Positions 9,515 through 18,004 of a DNA stretch of 64,000 bases are shown here, one piece after another. This stretch comes from Algibacter pectinivorans (GTDB taxonomy: Bacteria; Bacteroidota; Bacteroidia; Flavobacteriales; Flavobacteriaceae), in the NCBI RefSeq assembly GCF_900112595.1, contig NZ_FOMI01000005.1, forward strand, positions 218,548-282,547. Direction: 5' to 3'. Under the pieces are notes generated by a model. That model had not been told where the DNA came from. It saw only the letters and a program-made list of their open reading frames with translations, and ran no database searches. Every line of letters begins with the position of its first letter. Within the stretch, counting starts at the first letter, position 1. The position numbers and the translations under genes were made by a program.

Positions 9515-10522
9515 ATGAGTAGAAATACTTTTGTTTGTATTGACGCGCATACTTGCGGAAACCCAGTGAGGGTTATTAAAGAAGGTGGTCCTAATTTAAT
9601 AGGAAACACCATGAGCGAAAAACGGCAACATTTCTTGAAGGAGTTCGATTGGATTCGTAAAGGTTTAATGTTTGAACCGCGTGGCCATGATATGATGAGC
9701 GGAAGTATTTTATACCCGCCGCACAATCCAGAAAATGATTTTTCAATCCTATTTATTGAAACTTCGGGGTGTTTACCCATGTGTGGGCATGGTACAATAG
9801 GTACTATAACCATTGCCATTGAAGAGGACTTAATTATGCCCAAAACCCCAGGTATAATTAAAATGGAAACACCTGCGGGTTTAGTAAATGTTGAATATAA
9901 GCAAACCGGTAAAAAAGTAGATTGGGTACGTTTAACTAATGTAAAAAGTTATTTGGCAGCAGAAGGGTTAACAGTTAATTGTCCAGAATTGGGAGCGCTA
10001 ACCTTTGATGTGTCTTATGGCGGAAATTATTACGCCATTGTAGATCCTCAAAAAAACTTTTCGGGCATTCATGATTTTTCTGCTGGAAAAATTATTCAAT
10101 ACTCTCAAGTGCTTCGCGAAAGAATCAATAATAAATACCCAAATATGTTTATTCATCCAGAAAATAAAACGATAAGAGATGTGTCGCATATGCTTTGGAC
10201 GGGAAAATCCATCGATCCGTCATCAACCGCTAGAAATGCTGTGTTTTATGGTAATAAGGCTATAGATAGAAGCCCGTGTGGAACAGGAACATCTGCCGTT
10301 ATGGCACAGCGTTATGCTAAAGGGAAACTTAAAATAAGAGAGAATTTTATTCATGAAAGTTTTATAGGAAGTAAATTTATAGGTCGTATTGAAGAAGAAA
10401 CAACTATAAATGGAAAACCAGCCGTTATACCTAGTATTCAAGGATGGGCAAAAGTTTTTGGATATAATACTATAATTATTGACGATAACGATCCTTATGC
10501 TCATGGATTTCAAGTAATTTAA
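9515..10522 (+). CDS. 4-hydroxyproline 2-epimerase (proline racemase family)
   Basis: A 335-residue member of the proline racemase family. Both catalytic cysteines are present: Cys90 in PMCGHGTIG and Cys255 in DRSPCGTGTS. This fits an epimerase; the related trans-3-hydroxyproline dehydratases have Thr at the second position. The substrate-binding DAHTCGNPVRV is at 10-20. It should interconvert trans-4-hydroxy-L-proline and cis-4-hydroxy-D-proline, the entry step of the pathway. Its stop lies 8 nt before the preferred start of the FAD oxidoreductase. Proline racemase activity is the alternative, but the operon argues for hydroxyproline. Confidence 0.9.
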   Translation: MSRNTFVCIDAHTCGNPVRVIKEGGPNLIGNTMSEKRQHFLKEFDWIRKGLMFEPRGHDMMSGSILYPPHNPENDFSILFIETSGCLPMCGHGTIGTITIAIEEDLIMPKTPGIIKMETPAGLVNVEYKQTGKKVDWVRLTNVKSYLAAEGLTVNCPELGALTFDVSYGGNYYAIVDPQKNFSGIHDFSAGKIIQYSQVLRERINNKYPNMFIHPENKTIRDVSHMLWTGKSIDPSSTARNAVFYGNKAIDRSPCGTGTSAVMAQRYAKGKLKIRENFIHESFIGSKFIGRIEEETTINGKPAVIPSIQGWAKVFGYNTIIIDDNDPYAHGFQVI

Positions 10523-10530
10523 TGCTATTT

Positions 10531-11778
10531 ATGAGTAAAAATGTAATTATTATTGGAGGAGGAATACAAGGTGTTTGTAGCGCTTATTATCTTCAAAAAG
10601 AGGGGCATCAAGTTACAGTGATAGATAAATCTAATTTTTCAACAGGAGCATCATATGTTAATGCAGGTTATATTACACCAAGTCATTTCATATCTTTAGC
10701 TGCTCCAGGTATGATTTCTAAAGGACTTAAATGGATGTTTAATCCAGCAAGCCCTCTTTATATAAAACCACGATTAAATCCAGATTTTTTAAAGTGGGTA
10801 TGGGCGTTTAAAAAATCAGCAACAGCTTTTAAAGTTGAAAATTCTATAAGCCCCATTATGCATATTAACCTTTTTAGTAGACAGATGTATGAAGATATAA
10901 AACTATCAAACGATTTTAAATTTCATTACGAGCGTAAAGGACTTTTAATGTGTTATAAGACCGATAAAGTTGGAGAAGAAGAATGGGAAGTAGGTAAACG
11001 CGGCATTGAAGAAGGATTGAAGGTCGAACATTTGTCGTTAAAGGATGTTGAGGAAATAGAACCTAAAGCAAATTTAAATATTAAAGGGGCTGTTTATTAT
11101 CATTCTGATGCGCACATGACACCAAATCATTTTATGCCAGAAATGATAAGGTATTTAAAATCTAAAGGCGTGGTCTTTTTTGCAAATGAAGCCGTAGTAG
11201 ATATTACGATTTCTAATAAAAGTATATCAAAAATCATTACAAATAAACAAACATTAACTTGCGATGAGGCTGTTTTAGCCGCAGGAAGTTGGAGTCCTTT
11301 ATTAACGAAAAAAATAGGATTAAAAATACCAATTCAAGCAGGTAAAGGTTATCAAATTAATGTGAATAGAAAAACGAATATTACAATTCCCGCTATTCTA
11401 TGTGAAGCAAAAGTAGCTGTTACGCCTATGGATGGTTTTACGCGTTTTGCAGGAACTATGGAAATTGCAGGGATAAACCATAAAATTAATACAAACCGAG
11501 TAAATGCCATTGCTAAAGCAGCAAAATTGTATTACAGCACTATCGATATGACTTCAGAAGAATTATCAAAAGCAGAATGTGGTTTGCGTCCATGTTCACC
11601 AGATGGTTTGCCATATATAGGTAAATCTTCAATGTGTAAAAACTTAACTTTGGCAACTGGGCATGCTATGATGGGGTGGAGCTTAGGTCCAGCAACAGGA
11701 AAATTGGTTTCAGAAATTATTTCAGATAAAAAAACATCATTAGATATAAAACCTTTTCATCCCGATAGAATCTTTTAA
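10531..11778 (+). CDS. FAD-dependent cis-4-hydroxy-D-proline oxidase/dehydrogenase (DAO family)
   Basis: A single-chain FAD oxidoreductase of the D-amino-acid oxidase/DadA type, 415 residues from this start. The N-terminal dinucleotide-binding motif VIIIGGGIQGVCSAYYL is followed by VTVID. The C-terminal FAD-contact segment reads CGLRPCSPDGLPYIG then GHAMMGWSLGPATGK. It would oxidise cis-4-hydroxy-D-proline to pyrroline-4-hydroxy-2-carboxylate. An ATG at 10522 overlaps the epimerase stop as TAATG and would add three residues (MLF). I prefer 10531 because the Rossmann strand then begins four residues in, as is usual for the family. It is the last gene of the unit. Confidence 0.85.
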   Translation: MSKNVIIIGGGIQGVCSAYYLQKEGHQVTVIDKSNFSTGASYVNAGYITPSHFISLAAPGMISKGLKWMFNPASPLYIKPRLNPDFLKWVWAFKKSATAFKVENSISPIMHINLFSRQMYEDIKLSNDFKFHYERKGLLMCYKTDKVGEEEWEVGKRGIEEGLKVEHLSLKDVEEIEPKANLNIKGAVYYHSDAHMTPNHFMPEMIRYLKSKGVVFFANEAVVDITISNKSISKIITNKQTLTCDEAVLAAGSWSPLLTKKIGLKIPIQAGKGYQINVNRKTNITIPAILCEAKVAVTPMDGFTRFAGTMEIAGINHKINTNRVNAIAKAAKLYYSTIDMTSEELSKAECGLRPCSPDGLPYIGKSSMCKNLTLATGHAMMGWSLGPATGKLVSEIISDKKTSLDIKPFHPDRIF

Positions 11779-12012
11779 AAAAAATATATAACAGTCCATT
11801 ATTTTAAAAAGCTTTAGCTTTACCAGAGTTTAAAATAAGTTTTCAAGTTTATTAGTGGTTATTACAAGTAAAATAAACGTGAGGAATTTATTTTTTTTTA
11901 ATTTCTATAGCGCTCTTTCTTATAGGCATTTATGCCTTTATAAATATAAATAGATTATATATTACATTATATTTTATTGTATAAATGAATTTTTAAATAG
12001 TTGTTTAAAAAT

Positions 12013-12047
12013 AAAAACCCCAAAAACATAACGTTTTCGGGGTTTTT
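12013..12047 (-). terminator. Intrinsic terminator of tmRNA
   Basis: Stem AAAAACCCC (12013-12021) with GGGGTTTTT (12039-12047), extended inward by AAAAC/GTTTT after one mismatch. It lies 6 bp beyond the 3' end of ssrA in the direction of its transcription. Confidence 0.85.
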
Positions 12048-12052
12048 AAAAG

Positions 12053-12444
12053 TGGAGTCGGAGAGAATCGAACTCTCGTCCAAACAAGTAACCAAAGAGC
12101 TTTCTACACGTTTATTCTTTTCTTGGGTTTTCGATTATAAGCTGGTTAAAGACAACCCACTTATAACTTAGCTTCTTTAGTTTCGTAAAAGCATCAAAGC
12201 ACTACTTAAACTATATTGACATTTACGATGCCTCAAAATGGAACGCCGTCAATCAAGGCTTTCCGGAGACATAAAGCATGTACACCTTGTGTACCTAGGC
12301 TAATCTTACTATAATTCAGATTATGCTGCTAAAGCGTAGTTATTCTCGCCGTTTAAAATTTGGTCTAGCCTTTAACGTGTTTCAATGCCATTACACGACG
12401 TGCTTACCGTTCAATTAATCTCGCTGTCAAAACCAGTCGACCCC
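12053..12444 (-). ncRNA. ssrA: tmRNA (transfer-messenger RNA)
   Basis: About 392 nt on the minus strand. The 5' end reads GGGGTCGACTGGTTTTGACA and the 3' end GATTCTCTCCGACTCCA, the conserved tRNA-like halves of one-piece tmRNA, with CCA encoded. The tag reading frame lies at 12321-12350 and reads GENNYALAA followed by TAA, a Bacteroidota-type degradation tag. It rescues stalled ribosomes together with SmpB, which is not in the window. A strong terminator follows. Upstream on the minus strand, TAAATTGG just before the first G is a poor match to a -7 box. Confidence 0.97.
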
Positions 12445-12512
12445 AATTTAAATGAAAAAGTAAATGTTGTCACTTCAAGTGGCCCGAATTTATTTCGGGA
12501 TGTATCGAGAAG

Positions 12513-12618
12513 TGGGCGTTACCCAAAAGGGTCGGGCTCTCGGCAGTCGCTTTTTTGTGTTGCATAGGTGCAACAACACAAAAAGAGCTTCAACAAAGCC
12601 TCCATCCCTAACGCGGGC
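12513..12618 (+). repeat. Dispersed structured intergenic element, copy B
   Basis: Begins TGGGCGTTACCC, continues AAAAGGGTCGGGCTCTC and ends ATCCCTAACGCGGGC. GCGTTA at the start pairs with TAACGC at the end. The middle holds its own hairpin, TTTTTTGTGTTGCA against TGCAACAACACAAAAA. It lies between tmRNA and the dehydrogenase gene. A small hairpin (CCCGAA-N5-TTCGGG, 12484-12500) adjoins it upstream. Confidence 0.7.
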
Positions 12619-12715
12619 AGCAAAGTTATCAAAAAACTTTGTATACCACTTCAAAACTAGTACATTTAGTTCAAAATTTATACCAAAGCAATCCCTGTCA
12701 GTAAAAAATCAATAT

Positions 12716-13924
12716 ATGAGTATCACATTTGCCATTATAAAAGAGCGTAAAAATCCACCAGATCGTCGTGTGGTGTTTTCACCAGCCAAATTAGTACAAG
12801 CTAAAAGCCAATATCCCAATGCTACTTTTAAGGTGGAAAGCTCAGATATTCGTGTGTTTTCAGATCAAGAATATAAAAATGCCGGGTTCGAGGTAAGCAC
12901 TAATGTGTCAGATTGCCAAGTTATGCTAGGCGTAAAAGAAGTTCCAATCGATGCCTTAATACCAAACAAAAAATACTTTTTCTTCTCGCATACTATAAAA
13001 AAGCAACCCTATAACCGCAAGCTATTAAAAGCTGTATTAGAAAAAAATATAGAACTCTACGACCACGAAACTATAGTTAGCAATAAAGGATTTCGTTTAA
13101 TAGGTTTTGGACGTTATGCAGGCATTGTTGGTGCTTATAATGGTTTTAGAGCTTGGGGTTTAAAATATAATACCTGGAATTTACCCAAAGCAGGCCCATT
13201 ACCAAATCAAGCCGCATTAATAAACGAGCTCAATAATTTACAAATACCAAACATAAAAATACTATTAACCGGAAGCGGAAAAGTAGCAAACGGCGCTCAA
13301 GAAATGCTAGACGCCATGCATATTAAAAGTGTTTCTGTGCAAGACTATTTAAATAACACCTTTAACGAGCCTGTATACTGTAAAATCGATGTGTTAGACT
13401 ATAACAAGCGTAAAGACGGACAGGTAATTAATAATCAAGATTTTTTCGATAATCCACAAGAGTACGTTTCAGATTTTATGCGATTTGCTAAAGTAACCCA
13501 GTATTACATAGCCGGACATTTTTACGGGGATGGTGCACCATATTTGTATACTAGAAGCGATGTAAAATCGGCAGATTTTAACATAAAAGTAGTAGCCGAT
13601 ATAAGTTGCGACGTCGATGGGCCGGTAGCAACAACACTAAAAGCATCAACCATTGCAGATCCTATTTATGGCTACGATCCATACACCGAAACCGAAATAG
13701 ATTATAAAAACAATAACGCCATAACCGTAATGGCAGTCGATAATTTACCATGCGAACTTCCGCAAGATGCCAGCGAAGGTTTTGGCGAGATGTTTTTAAA
13801 ACACGTTATTCCATCATTTTTTAATAACGATGCCGATGGCATTCTTAAACGTGCCAAAATTACCCAAAATGGGGAGTTAACGGAGAAATTCTCGTATTTG
13901 CAAGATTATATAAATGGAAACTAA
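12716..13924 (+). CDS. Saccharopine/alanine dehydrogenase-like NAD(P) oxidoreductase
   Basis: 402 residues from ATG at 12716. The open frame continues upstream to 12464, but those 84 codons run through the dispersed repeat and show no conserved character, so the ATG giving MSITFAIIKERKNPPDRRV is chosen. The N-terminal KERKNPPDRRVVFSP resembles the AlaDH/PNT N-terminal domain. A nucleotide-binding segment reads IKILLTGSGKVANGAQEML (about residues 172-190), and DISCDVDGPV occurs later. This arrangement is found in LYS1-type saccharopine dehydrogenases and alanine dehydrogenases. The substrate is unproven; lysine or saccharopine metabolism is the likeliest role. Confidence 0.75.
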   Translation: MSITFAIIKERKNPPDRRVVFSPAKLVQAKSQYPNATFKVESSDIRVFSDQEYKNAGFEVSTNVSDCQVMLGVKEVPIDALIPNKKYFFFSHTIKKQPYNRKLLKAVLEKNIELYDHETIVSNKGFRLIGFGRYAGIVGAYNGFRAWGLKYNTWNLPKAGPLPNQAALINELNNLQIPNIKILLTGSGKVANGAQEMLDAMHIKSVSVQDYLNNTFNEPVYCKIDVLDYNKRKDGQVINNQDFFDNPQEYVSDFMRFAKVTQYYIAGHFYGDGAPYLYTRSDVKSADFNIKVVADISCDVDGPVATTLKASTIADPIYGYDPYTETEIDYKNNNAITVMAVDNLPCELPQDASEGFGEMFLKHVIPSFFNNDADGILKRAKITQNGELTEKFSYLQDYINGN

Positions 13925-13932
13925 TATTTTTG
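13925..13932 (+). promoter_or_regulatory. -7 box TATTTTTG for the SDR gene
   Basis: A perfect TAnnTTTG match beginning right after the stop codon of the preceding gene and ending 33 nt before the proposed ATT start of the SDR gene. The expected transcript start is near 13937. Confidence 0.5.
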
Positions 13933-13965
13933 CAATGTATAAATAAATAAAAAAATATTTTTAGC

Positions 13966-14745
13966 ATTAAAACAGCATTAGTAACAGGGGCGGGTTCTGG
14001 ATTAGGTTACGAGTTAACACTTTTATTAGCAAAAGATGATTACAAATTAATCTTGGTAGATATAGATGCTCGTAGTTTAGAGCGCTGTAAATTTGAAATA
14101 GAAAGTAAATTTAATGTACCGATTATTACTTTAGTTAAAGACTTAAGTATTCCTAATATAGCTCAAGAGATAATGTTATCGCTTGGTAAAGAGTCTATTG
14201 ATGTTTTAATTAACAATGCTGGATTTGGGGTGTATGGTTCTTTTAGCGAAACCGATTGGGAACGTGAATCTGCTATGTTGCATTTACATATAATAACAAC
14301 AACACATTTAACAAAATTGGTGTTAGATGGTATGATTAAGCGCGGCTCAGGAAAAATTTTAAATATGGCTTCATTAGCAGCGTTTCAGCCTGGGCCTTTA
14401 ATGTCTATTTATTATGCATCAAAAGGGTATATGTTATCCTTTTCTGAAGCTATTGCTAACGAACTAAAAGGTACAGGTGTTACAGTAACGGCTTTATGCC
14501 CTGGGCCTACTAAAACGGCGTTTCAAAAGACAGTTTCAGCAAACACCTCCGAAAATAAAATATCCTTTAATATGGCATGTGCTAAAGAAGTTGCTCTCTA
14601 TGGATATCAGGCTATGCTTAAAGGAAAATCTTATGCTATTCCGGGTGGTTTTAATAAATTTCTTGCGGCTTTACCTCGCTTTATACCTAGAAATACAGCA
14701 ACTTCTATTGTTAGGAAAATTCAAAAAAAAAATAGAAATAATTAA
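13966..14745 (+). CDS. Short-chain dehydrogenase/reductase, apparent ATT start
   Basis: A classical SDR of 259 residues: TGAGSGLG cofactor motif at about residues 7-14, then LILVDID, NNAGFGVYG, the active-site Ser in MASLAAF and the YYASKGY catalytic Tyr/Lys. The substrate cannot be inferred. The start is odd. An in-frame TAA at 13948 is followed by no ATG, GTG or TTG until after the cofactor motif. The first usable in-frame TTG (14053) would remove the whole TGAGSGLG loop. Initiation at ATT 13966 (ATT AAA ACA GCA) gives the standard N-terminus. A good -7 box lies 33 nt upstream. A pseudogene with a mutated start is the alternative. Confidence 0.8.
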   Translation: MKTALVTGAGSGLGYELTLLLAKDDYKLILVDIDARSLERCKFEIESKFNVPIITLVKDLSIPNIAQEIMLSLGKESIDVLINNAGFGVYGSFSETDWERESAMLHLHIITTTHLTKLVLDGMIKRGSGKILNMASLAAFQPGPLMSIYYASKGYMLSFSEAIANELKGTGVTVTALCPGPTKTAFQKTVSANTSENKISFNMACAKEVALYGYQAMLKGKSYAIPGGFNKFLAALPRFIPRNTATSIVRKIQKKNRNN

Positions 14746-14746
14746 C

Positions 14747-15412
14747 TTATATAGTGTCTTGCTTTATAGTTTGGTTAAAAATGCAGTACCCTAGAGTTAA
14801 AAATAAACCAAAAAGTATAGTAAATAACCAGGCTTCTTGGTGGTCAAATGGTTGTACAGCAATATTTAAAATATCAATAAACAAAACTTTTGGGTTACTT
14901 ATAATTTCCCAAGAATTATAGCGCAAAAACCGACCTAAATACACACCAAATCCTGAGAGGAAAATAGTAGTTGAGCTTATGTAGTTTGCCTTCTTTTTAC
15001 TTGTTAGGTTTAGTAGCATGGTTTTCATGTCGTTAATAGACAAATAGAAAAGCATGATACCGGTTAATGCAAAGGCCATAATTACCAAAATATCTAACCA
15101 TAGCAAATGGGTGGTACTTACTTTTAAATGTAATAAATCGGTTATTATGTATGGCGCGTTGGGTAAAAAAAGCAGCCATATACAAAACCATAGTATAAAC
15201 ACATATTTATTAAGCTTGGGAAGGCTTACTAAATATGTGGTTATGGCAAATGGTATAACGGCTAAAAATAAATTCCATACTAAAAACAAGTAGAAAAAAG
15301 AGTAGGTTAACTTCATTCTAATCATGAGTAGAAAAATGCTAAATAGTATGGAAATGCTAACTAAAGCAAATGTTTTAAATCGGGACAAAAAGAGCTGTTT
15401 TATGTAATCCAT
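14747..15412 (-). CDS. DUF1361 family membrane protein
   Basis: A 221-residue integral membrane protein with about six hydrophobic segments. NAPYIITDLLHL and GRFLRYNSWEI are the two conserved stretches of the DUF1361 family, whose function is unknown. Its start overlaps the end of the upstream DUF2809 gene by 13 nt, so the two are probably translationally coupled. Its stop is 1 nt from the stop of the convergent SDR gene, leaving no room for a separate terminator. Confidence 0.8.
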   Translation of the reverse strand: MDYIKQLFLSRFKTFALVSISILFSIFLLMIRMKLTYSFFYLFLVWNLFLAVIPFAITTYLVSLPKLNKYVFILWFCIWLLFLPNAPYIITDLLHLKVSTTHLLWLDILVIMAFALTGIMLFYLSINDMKTMLLNLTSKKKANYISSTTIFLSGFGVYLGRFLRYNSWEIISNPKVLFIDILNIAVQPFDHQEAWLFTILFGLFLTLGYCIFNQTIKQDTI

Positions 15413-15777
15413 AGTTTGTAAACTTTATATTCTAAAATTATTACGCTTATAATACCAAGAGAATAAGCCACTAAATCTGAAATTTGAAACGTACTGCCTA
15501 AAATGAGTTTTGCTAGTTGGTTGTTATGCAAATTAAATAACTCGAGAAAATTGGTGAGTTGCAAAAACTCCACGGTAAATGCTATAGCTAAAACTATTAC
15601 TGCAATTTTAAAATGATGGCCTTTTATAAAGGTTTTAAAAAAACAGTAAAGTAAGATAACGCATAAAAAATCGCCAAAGGTATGCCTAATAAAACCTGTT
15701 TTTAGGTAAATGGCTATAAGCGTTTCTATTGTAAACAAGAGTATAGTTAGTAGTAAATATGTTTTGTTGAGTTTCAT
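15400..15777 (-). CDS. DUF2809 family membrane protein
   Basis: 125 residues with four hydrophobic segments. FIRHTFGDFLCVILLYC, the TVEFLQL stretch and STFQISDLVAYSLG match the conserved pattern of the small DUF2809 membrane family (function unknown). It overlaps the gene before it by 4 nt and the gene after it by 13 nt, forming a tight three-gene operon of small membrane proteins. Confidence 0.75.
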   Translation of the reverse strand: MKLNKTYLLLTILLFTIETLIAIYLKTGFIRHTFGDFLCVILLYCFFKTFIKGHHFKIAVIVLAIAFTVEFLQLTNFLELFNLHNNQLAKLILGSTFQISDLVAYSLGIISVIILEYKVYKLWIT

Positions 15778-16061
15778 AAGGTTTCAATTAAAATATAGAA
15801 ATACAAAAACGCTATTGGAATGTTGGTTAATACTAGTCCTGTGGCTTGCAGTAACGCGCTTCTGTTTTTATTATCAATTAGTCCCAATAATAGGCCAAGT
15901 AGAGCTGTTGTATTAATTATTACAGCAACAAAAATGAATATAATACCAGGATAAATTAGTTTGTATGAATTTGAAAAGTAGAGTTGTAAAGCAAACAAAA
16001 TAGTGCCTATGGCAAAGCTTAAAACTGCAATGGTTTTACTGGTTGTTATCAAGTTTTTCAT
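15774..16061 (-). CDS. Small four-helix membrane protein, unknown
   Basis: 95 residues with four predicted membrane segments and almost no soluble loops. I do not recognise the family. It is the first gene of a three-gene minus-strand operon, with a 4-nt overlap to the DUF2809 gene. Copy C of the dispersed structured element lies just upstream, beginning 13 bp from the start codon, so a transcript from further upstream would carry that structure in its leader. Confidence 0.6.
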   Translation of the reverse strand: MKNLITTSKTIAVLSFAIGTILFALQLYFSNSYKLIYPGIIFIFVAVIINTTALLGLLLGLIDNKNRSALLQATGLVLTNIPIAFLYFYILIETL

Positions 16062-16074
16062 GTTGTTGGGTTTT

Positions 16075-16225
16075 GCGTTAGCGATTGAACGGTCTGTTTG
16101 AGCTCCCCGACGTAGGAGGGAGCGAGTAGTGAAATATTTATATTCATGAGTTCATTAATTTAAAATAGAAAATGACGAATAAAGCGCGACCCCTCTCGAT
16201 AGCTATCGGGATCGGGGTAACGCCC
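16075..16225 (-). repeat. Dispersed structured intergenic element, copy C
   Basis: Read on the minus strand it starts GGGCGTTACCCCGATCCC and ends CAATCGCTAACGC; the ends pair (GCGTTA with TAACGC). Inside are CGATAGCTATCG, a perfect palindrome, and CTCGCTCCCTCCTACGTCGG, shared with copy D. It lies between creD and the 95-residue membrane-protein gene. Confidence 0.65.
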
Positions 16226-16244
16226 ACATACTAATTTATATCAA

Positions 16245-17615
16245 TTAACCGTTGTGCCAATCTATTTTTCGAGATACAAACATAACAATGGCAAGTATTA
16301 GGAATAAGCCAATGCTGCCAACTAATAAGGCGTAGTTTTCCAACTGAATAATAACGTAAATAAAGGCATACAGTCCTGTTAACGATAGTCCAATAAATAG
16401 TGGAAACTTAAAGGTTTTTAATATGGATTTTGAATATAACGTGATTAGTACAATTACCGATGTGCCGGCAATTACATAGGCTTTTAGGAAATTACTGTGC
16501 TCCGATATGGATACTAATAGCGTGTAAAACATTGTTAATGCCAGCCCAATCATTAAATACTGGAAAGGGTGAATGTGTATTTTACTTAGCGTTTGGATTA
16601 GGAAGAATACTAAAAAGGTAAGCCCAATAACTAGGAAACCGTATTTGGCAGAGCGTTCGCTTTTTTGGTATTCGTCTACCATGACCATAAATTTTGTTCC
16701 GAAGGCAAACTGACTTAGTTTAGGAATGCTTTTTAGGTGTTGTTGCGAGAAGGCTCTGTTTATATGTAGTATTTTCCAATCGGCTTTAAAGCCATCTTTT
16801 GTAATGCTTTTTGTTTCGTCGTTGGGTAGGTAGTTACCCATAAAACTTGGGTCTGCCCAATTTGAATTCATATGCATAATTGTGGTTTTTCCTACGGGAA
16901 TTAACTCTATTTGGCGGCTACCATTAAAGGTCATAGAGAAGCTAAAAGGCGTGTTTTTTGTTTGGAATAAATCTTCGTTTTTAACTAGCGCAGATTCTAA
17001 TACATCGAGACGGCTGTTAGTGTTTTGATTAAAATTAGTTTCGAAACTGTATGCTTTGTCTTCTAGTTTTATTTGTACTTCGCTTTTTATGCCTTTTAAG
17101 TTAGAGGTTTTAATAATTATGGAAGCGTCGTTCCAAACAATATCTTCATGCTTTATGCCTTTTGCAGTTAAATCTACAGGAATGTAGTTTCCTGTAAAGT
17201 CCATTGTTGTAGTAAATACAGCCGACTCAAAGTTACCTCGTTTTAAGGTTTTTGAATTTACATTTACTGTGGCGTTTAGGTGTTCTGGAAATATATAAGC
17301 ATACTTAATATGCGTTTGTGTTTCTTTAAAATAGGTTTTAGTTTTCTCATTAAAGGTTTTTGTTTCGCTGTATGTTTTATATGGGAGTTTTAAAATGGGA
17401 CCGTAAACCAAAACATCGTTTCCCCATTTTTTATTTATTTCGTTTACCACATCGTTTTGCCTAAAGGCTCTTTCGTTTATTAAGCTATTAATGTATGATA
17501 ATGGAACTAATAAGATTATTACGAGAAACCCGACCATGAGCATTCTTGCTGTTATTGAAGTTTTAAGCCAATGCCCAAATTTGTTTTGCTGCAGATTGTT
17601 GTTTTGTATTTCCAT
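16245..17615 (-). CDS. creD: CreD family inner-membrane protein
   Basis: A 456-residue CreD-type protein. An N-terminal membrane segment lies at about residues 26-46. It is followed by a large extracytoplasmic domain that includes VLVYGPILKLPYK, typical of CreD, and then five or six membrane segments from about residue 325 to the end. The family is linked to envelope stress in other bacteria, and its molecular function is unsettled. It starts 54 bp after a small winged-helix regulator gene, with a 19-bp palindrome in that gap. The pairing of a HTH_34 regulator with creD is a common Bacteroidota arrangement. Confidence 0.85.
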   Translation of the reverse strand: MEIQNNNLQQNKFGHWLKTSITARMLMVGFLVIILLVPLSYINSLINERAFRQNDVVNEINKKWGNDVLVYGPILKLPYKTYSETKTFNEKTKTYFKETQTHIKYAYIFPEHLNATVNVNSKTLKRGNFESAVFTTTMDFTGNYIPVDLTAKGIKHEDIVWNDASIIIKTSNLKGIKSEVQIKLEDKAYSFETNFNQNTNSRLDVLESALVKNEDLFQTKNTPFSFSMTFNGSRQIELIPVGKTTIMHMNSNWADPSFMGNYLPNDETKSITKDGFKADWKILHINRAFSQQHLKSIPKLSQFAFGTKFMVMVDEYQKSERSAKYGFLVIGLTFLVFFLIQTLSKIHIHPFQYLMIGLALTMFYTLLVSISEHSNFLKAYVIAGTSVIVLITLYSKSILKTFKFPLFIGLSLTGLYAFIYVIIQLENYALLVGSIGLFLILAIVMFVSRKIDWHNG

Positions 17616-17632
17616 TTGATTTTGTTTTAAAG

Positions 17633-17651
17633 TACTTTGAAATTCAAAGTA
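17633..17651. promoter_or_regulatory. Palindromic operator candidate upstream of creD
   Basis: TACTTTG-AAATT-CAAAGTA, perfect 7-bp arms. It ends 17 bp before the creD start codon. The same arms with spacer AAACA (as read on the plus strand) lie at 18656-18674 in front of the 203-residue membrane protein gene. The small winged-helix protein encoded between the two is the obvious candidate ligand. Confidence 0.6.
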
Positions 17652-17669
17652 AAATGATAAAAAAAATTG

Positions 17670-17963
17670 TTATTGTTTGTTTATTAATTTTTCTAGTGCG
17701 CTAATATGCTTTTTAAATTCTGCTCTGCCTAAATTTGTGGTAGAGTAGCGGGTGTTTGGTTTTCTGCCAATAAATTGTTTTTCTACTTTAATATATTCGG
17801 CTTTTTCTAGAGCTTTGGTGTGGCTAGCCAAATTACCATCGGTAGCTTCTAAAAGTTCTTTTAGCATTTTAAAATCGGCATATTCGTTTACCATTAAAAT
17901 AGACATGATGCCTAATCTAATACGATGATCGAATGCTTTATTTATGTTGGTTATTATACTCAT
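17670..17963 (-). CDS. Winged-helix transcriptional regulator (HTH_34-like)
   Basis: A 97-residue single-domain winged-helix protein. DHRIRLGIMSILMVNEYADF starts the domain, TDGNLASHTKALEKAEYI is the recognition region, and FIGRKPNTRYSTTNLG is the wing. It is a small MarR/ArsR-like regulator of the HTH_34 type with no metal-binding cysteines. It sits upstream of creD in the same orientation. Two copies of a perfect palindrome flank its gene, one before creD and one before the upstream membrane protein gene. It has its own -7 box and a hairpin repeat in the presumed leader. Confidence 0.85.
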   Translation of the reverse strand: MSIITNINKAFDHRIRLGIMSILMVNEYADFKMLKELLEATDGNLASHTKALEKAEYIKVEKQFIGRKPNTRYSTTNLGRAEFKKHISALEKLINKQ

Positions 17964-17968
17964 ATTAT

Positions 17969-17989
17969 TTCCTGCGTAGGCGGGAATCT
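17969..17989 (+). repeat. Short hairpin repeat (TTCCTGC type), copy 1
   Basis: TTCCTGC-GTAG-GCGGGAA followed by TCT. It lies 5 bp upstream of the start codon of the minus-strand winged-helix regulator, inside its presumed leader. Confidence 0.65.
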
Positions 17990-18004
17990 AATTAATTTAA
18001 AGTT

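Noticed and set aside
12464..12715. 84-codon N-terminal extension of the saccharopine/alanine dehydrogenase-like protein
   Set aside because: It translates the dispersed repeat copy B and shows no conserved features; ATG 12716 gives the family N-terminus.
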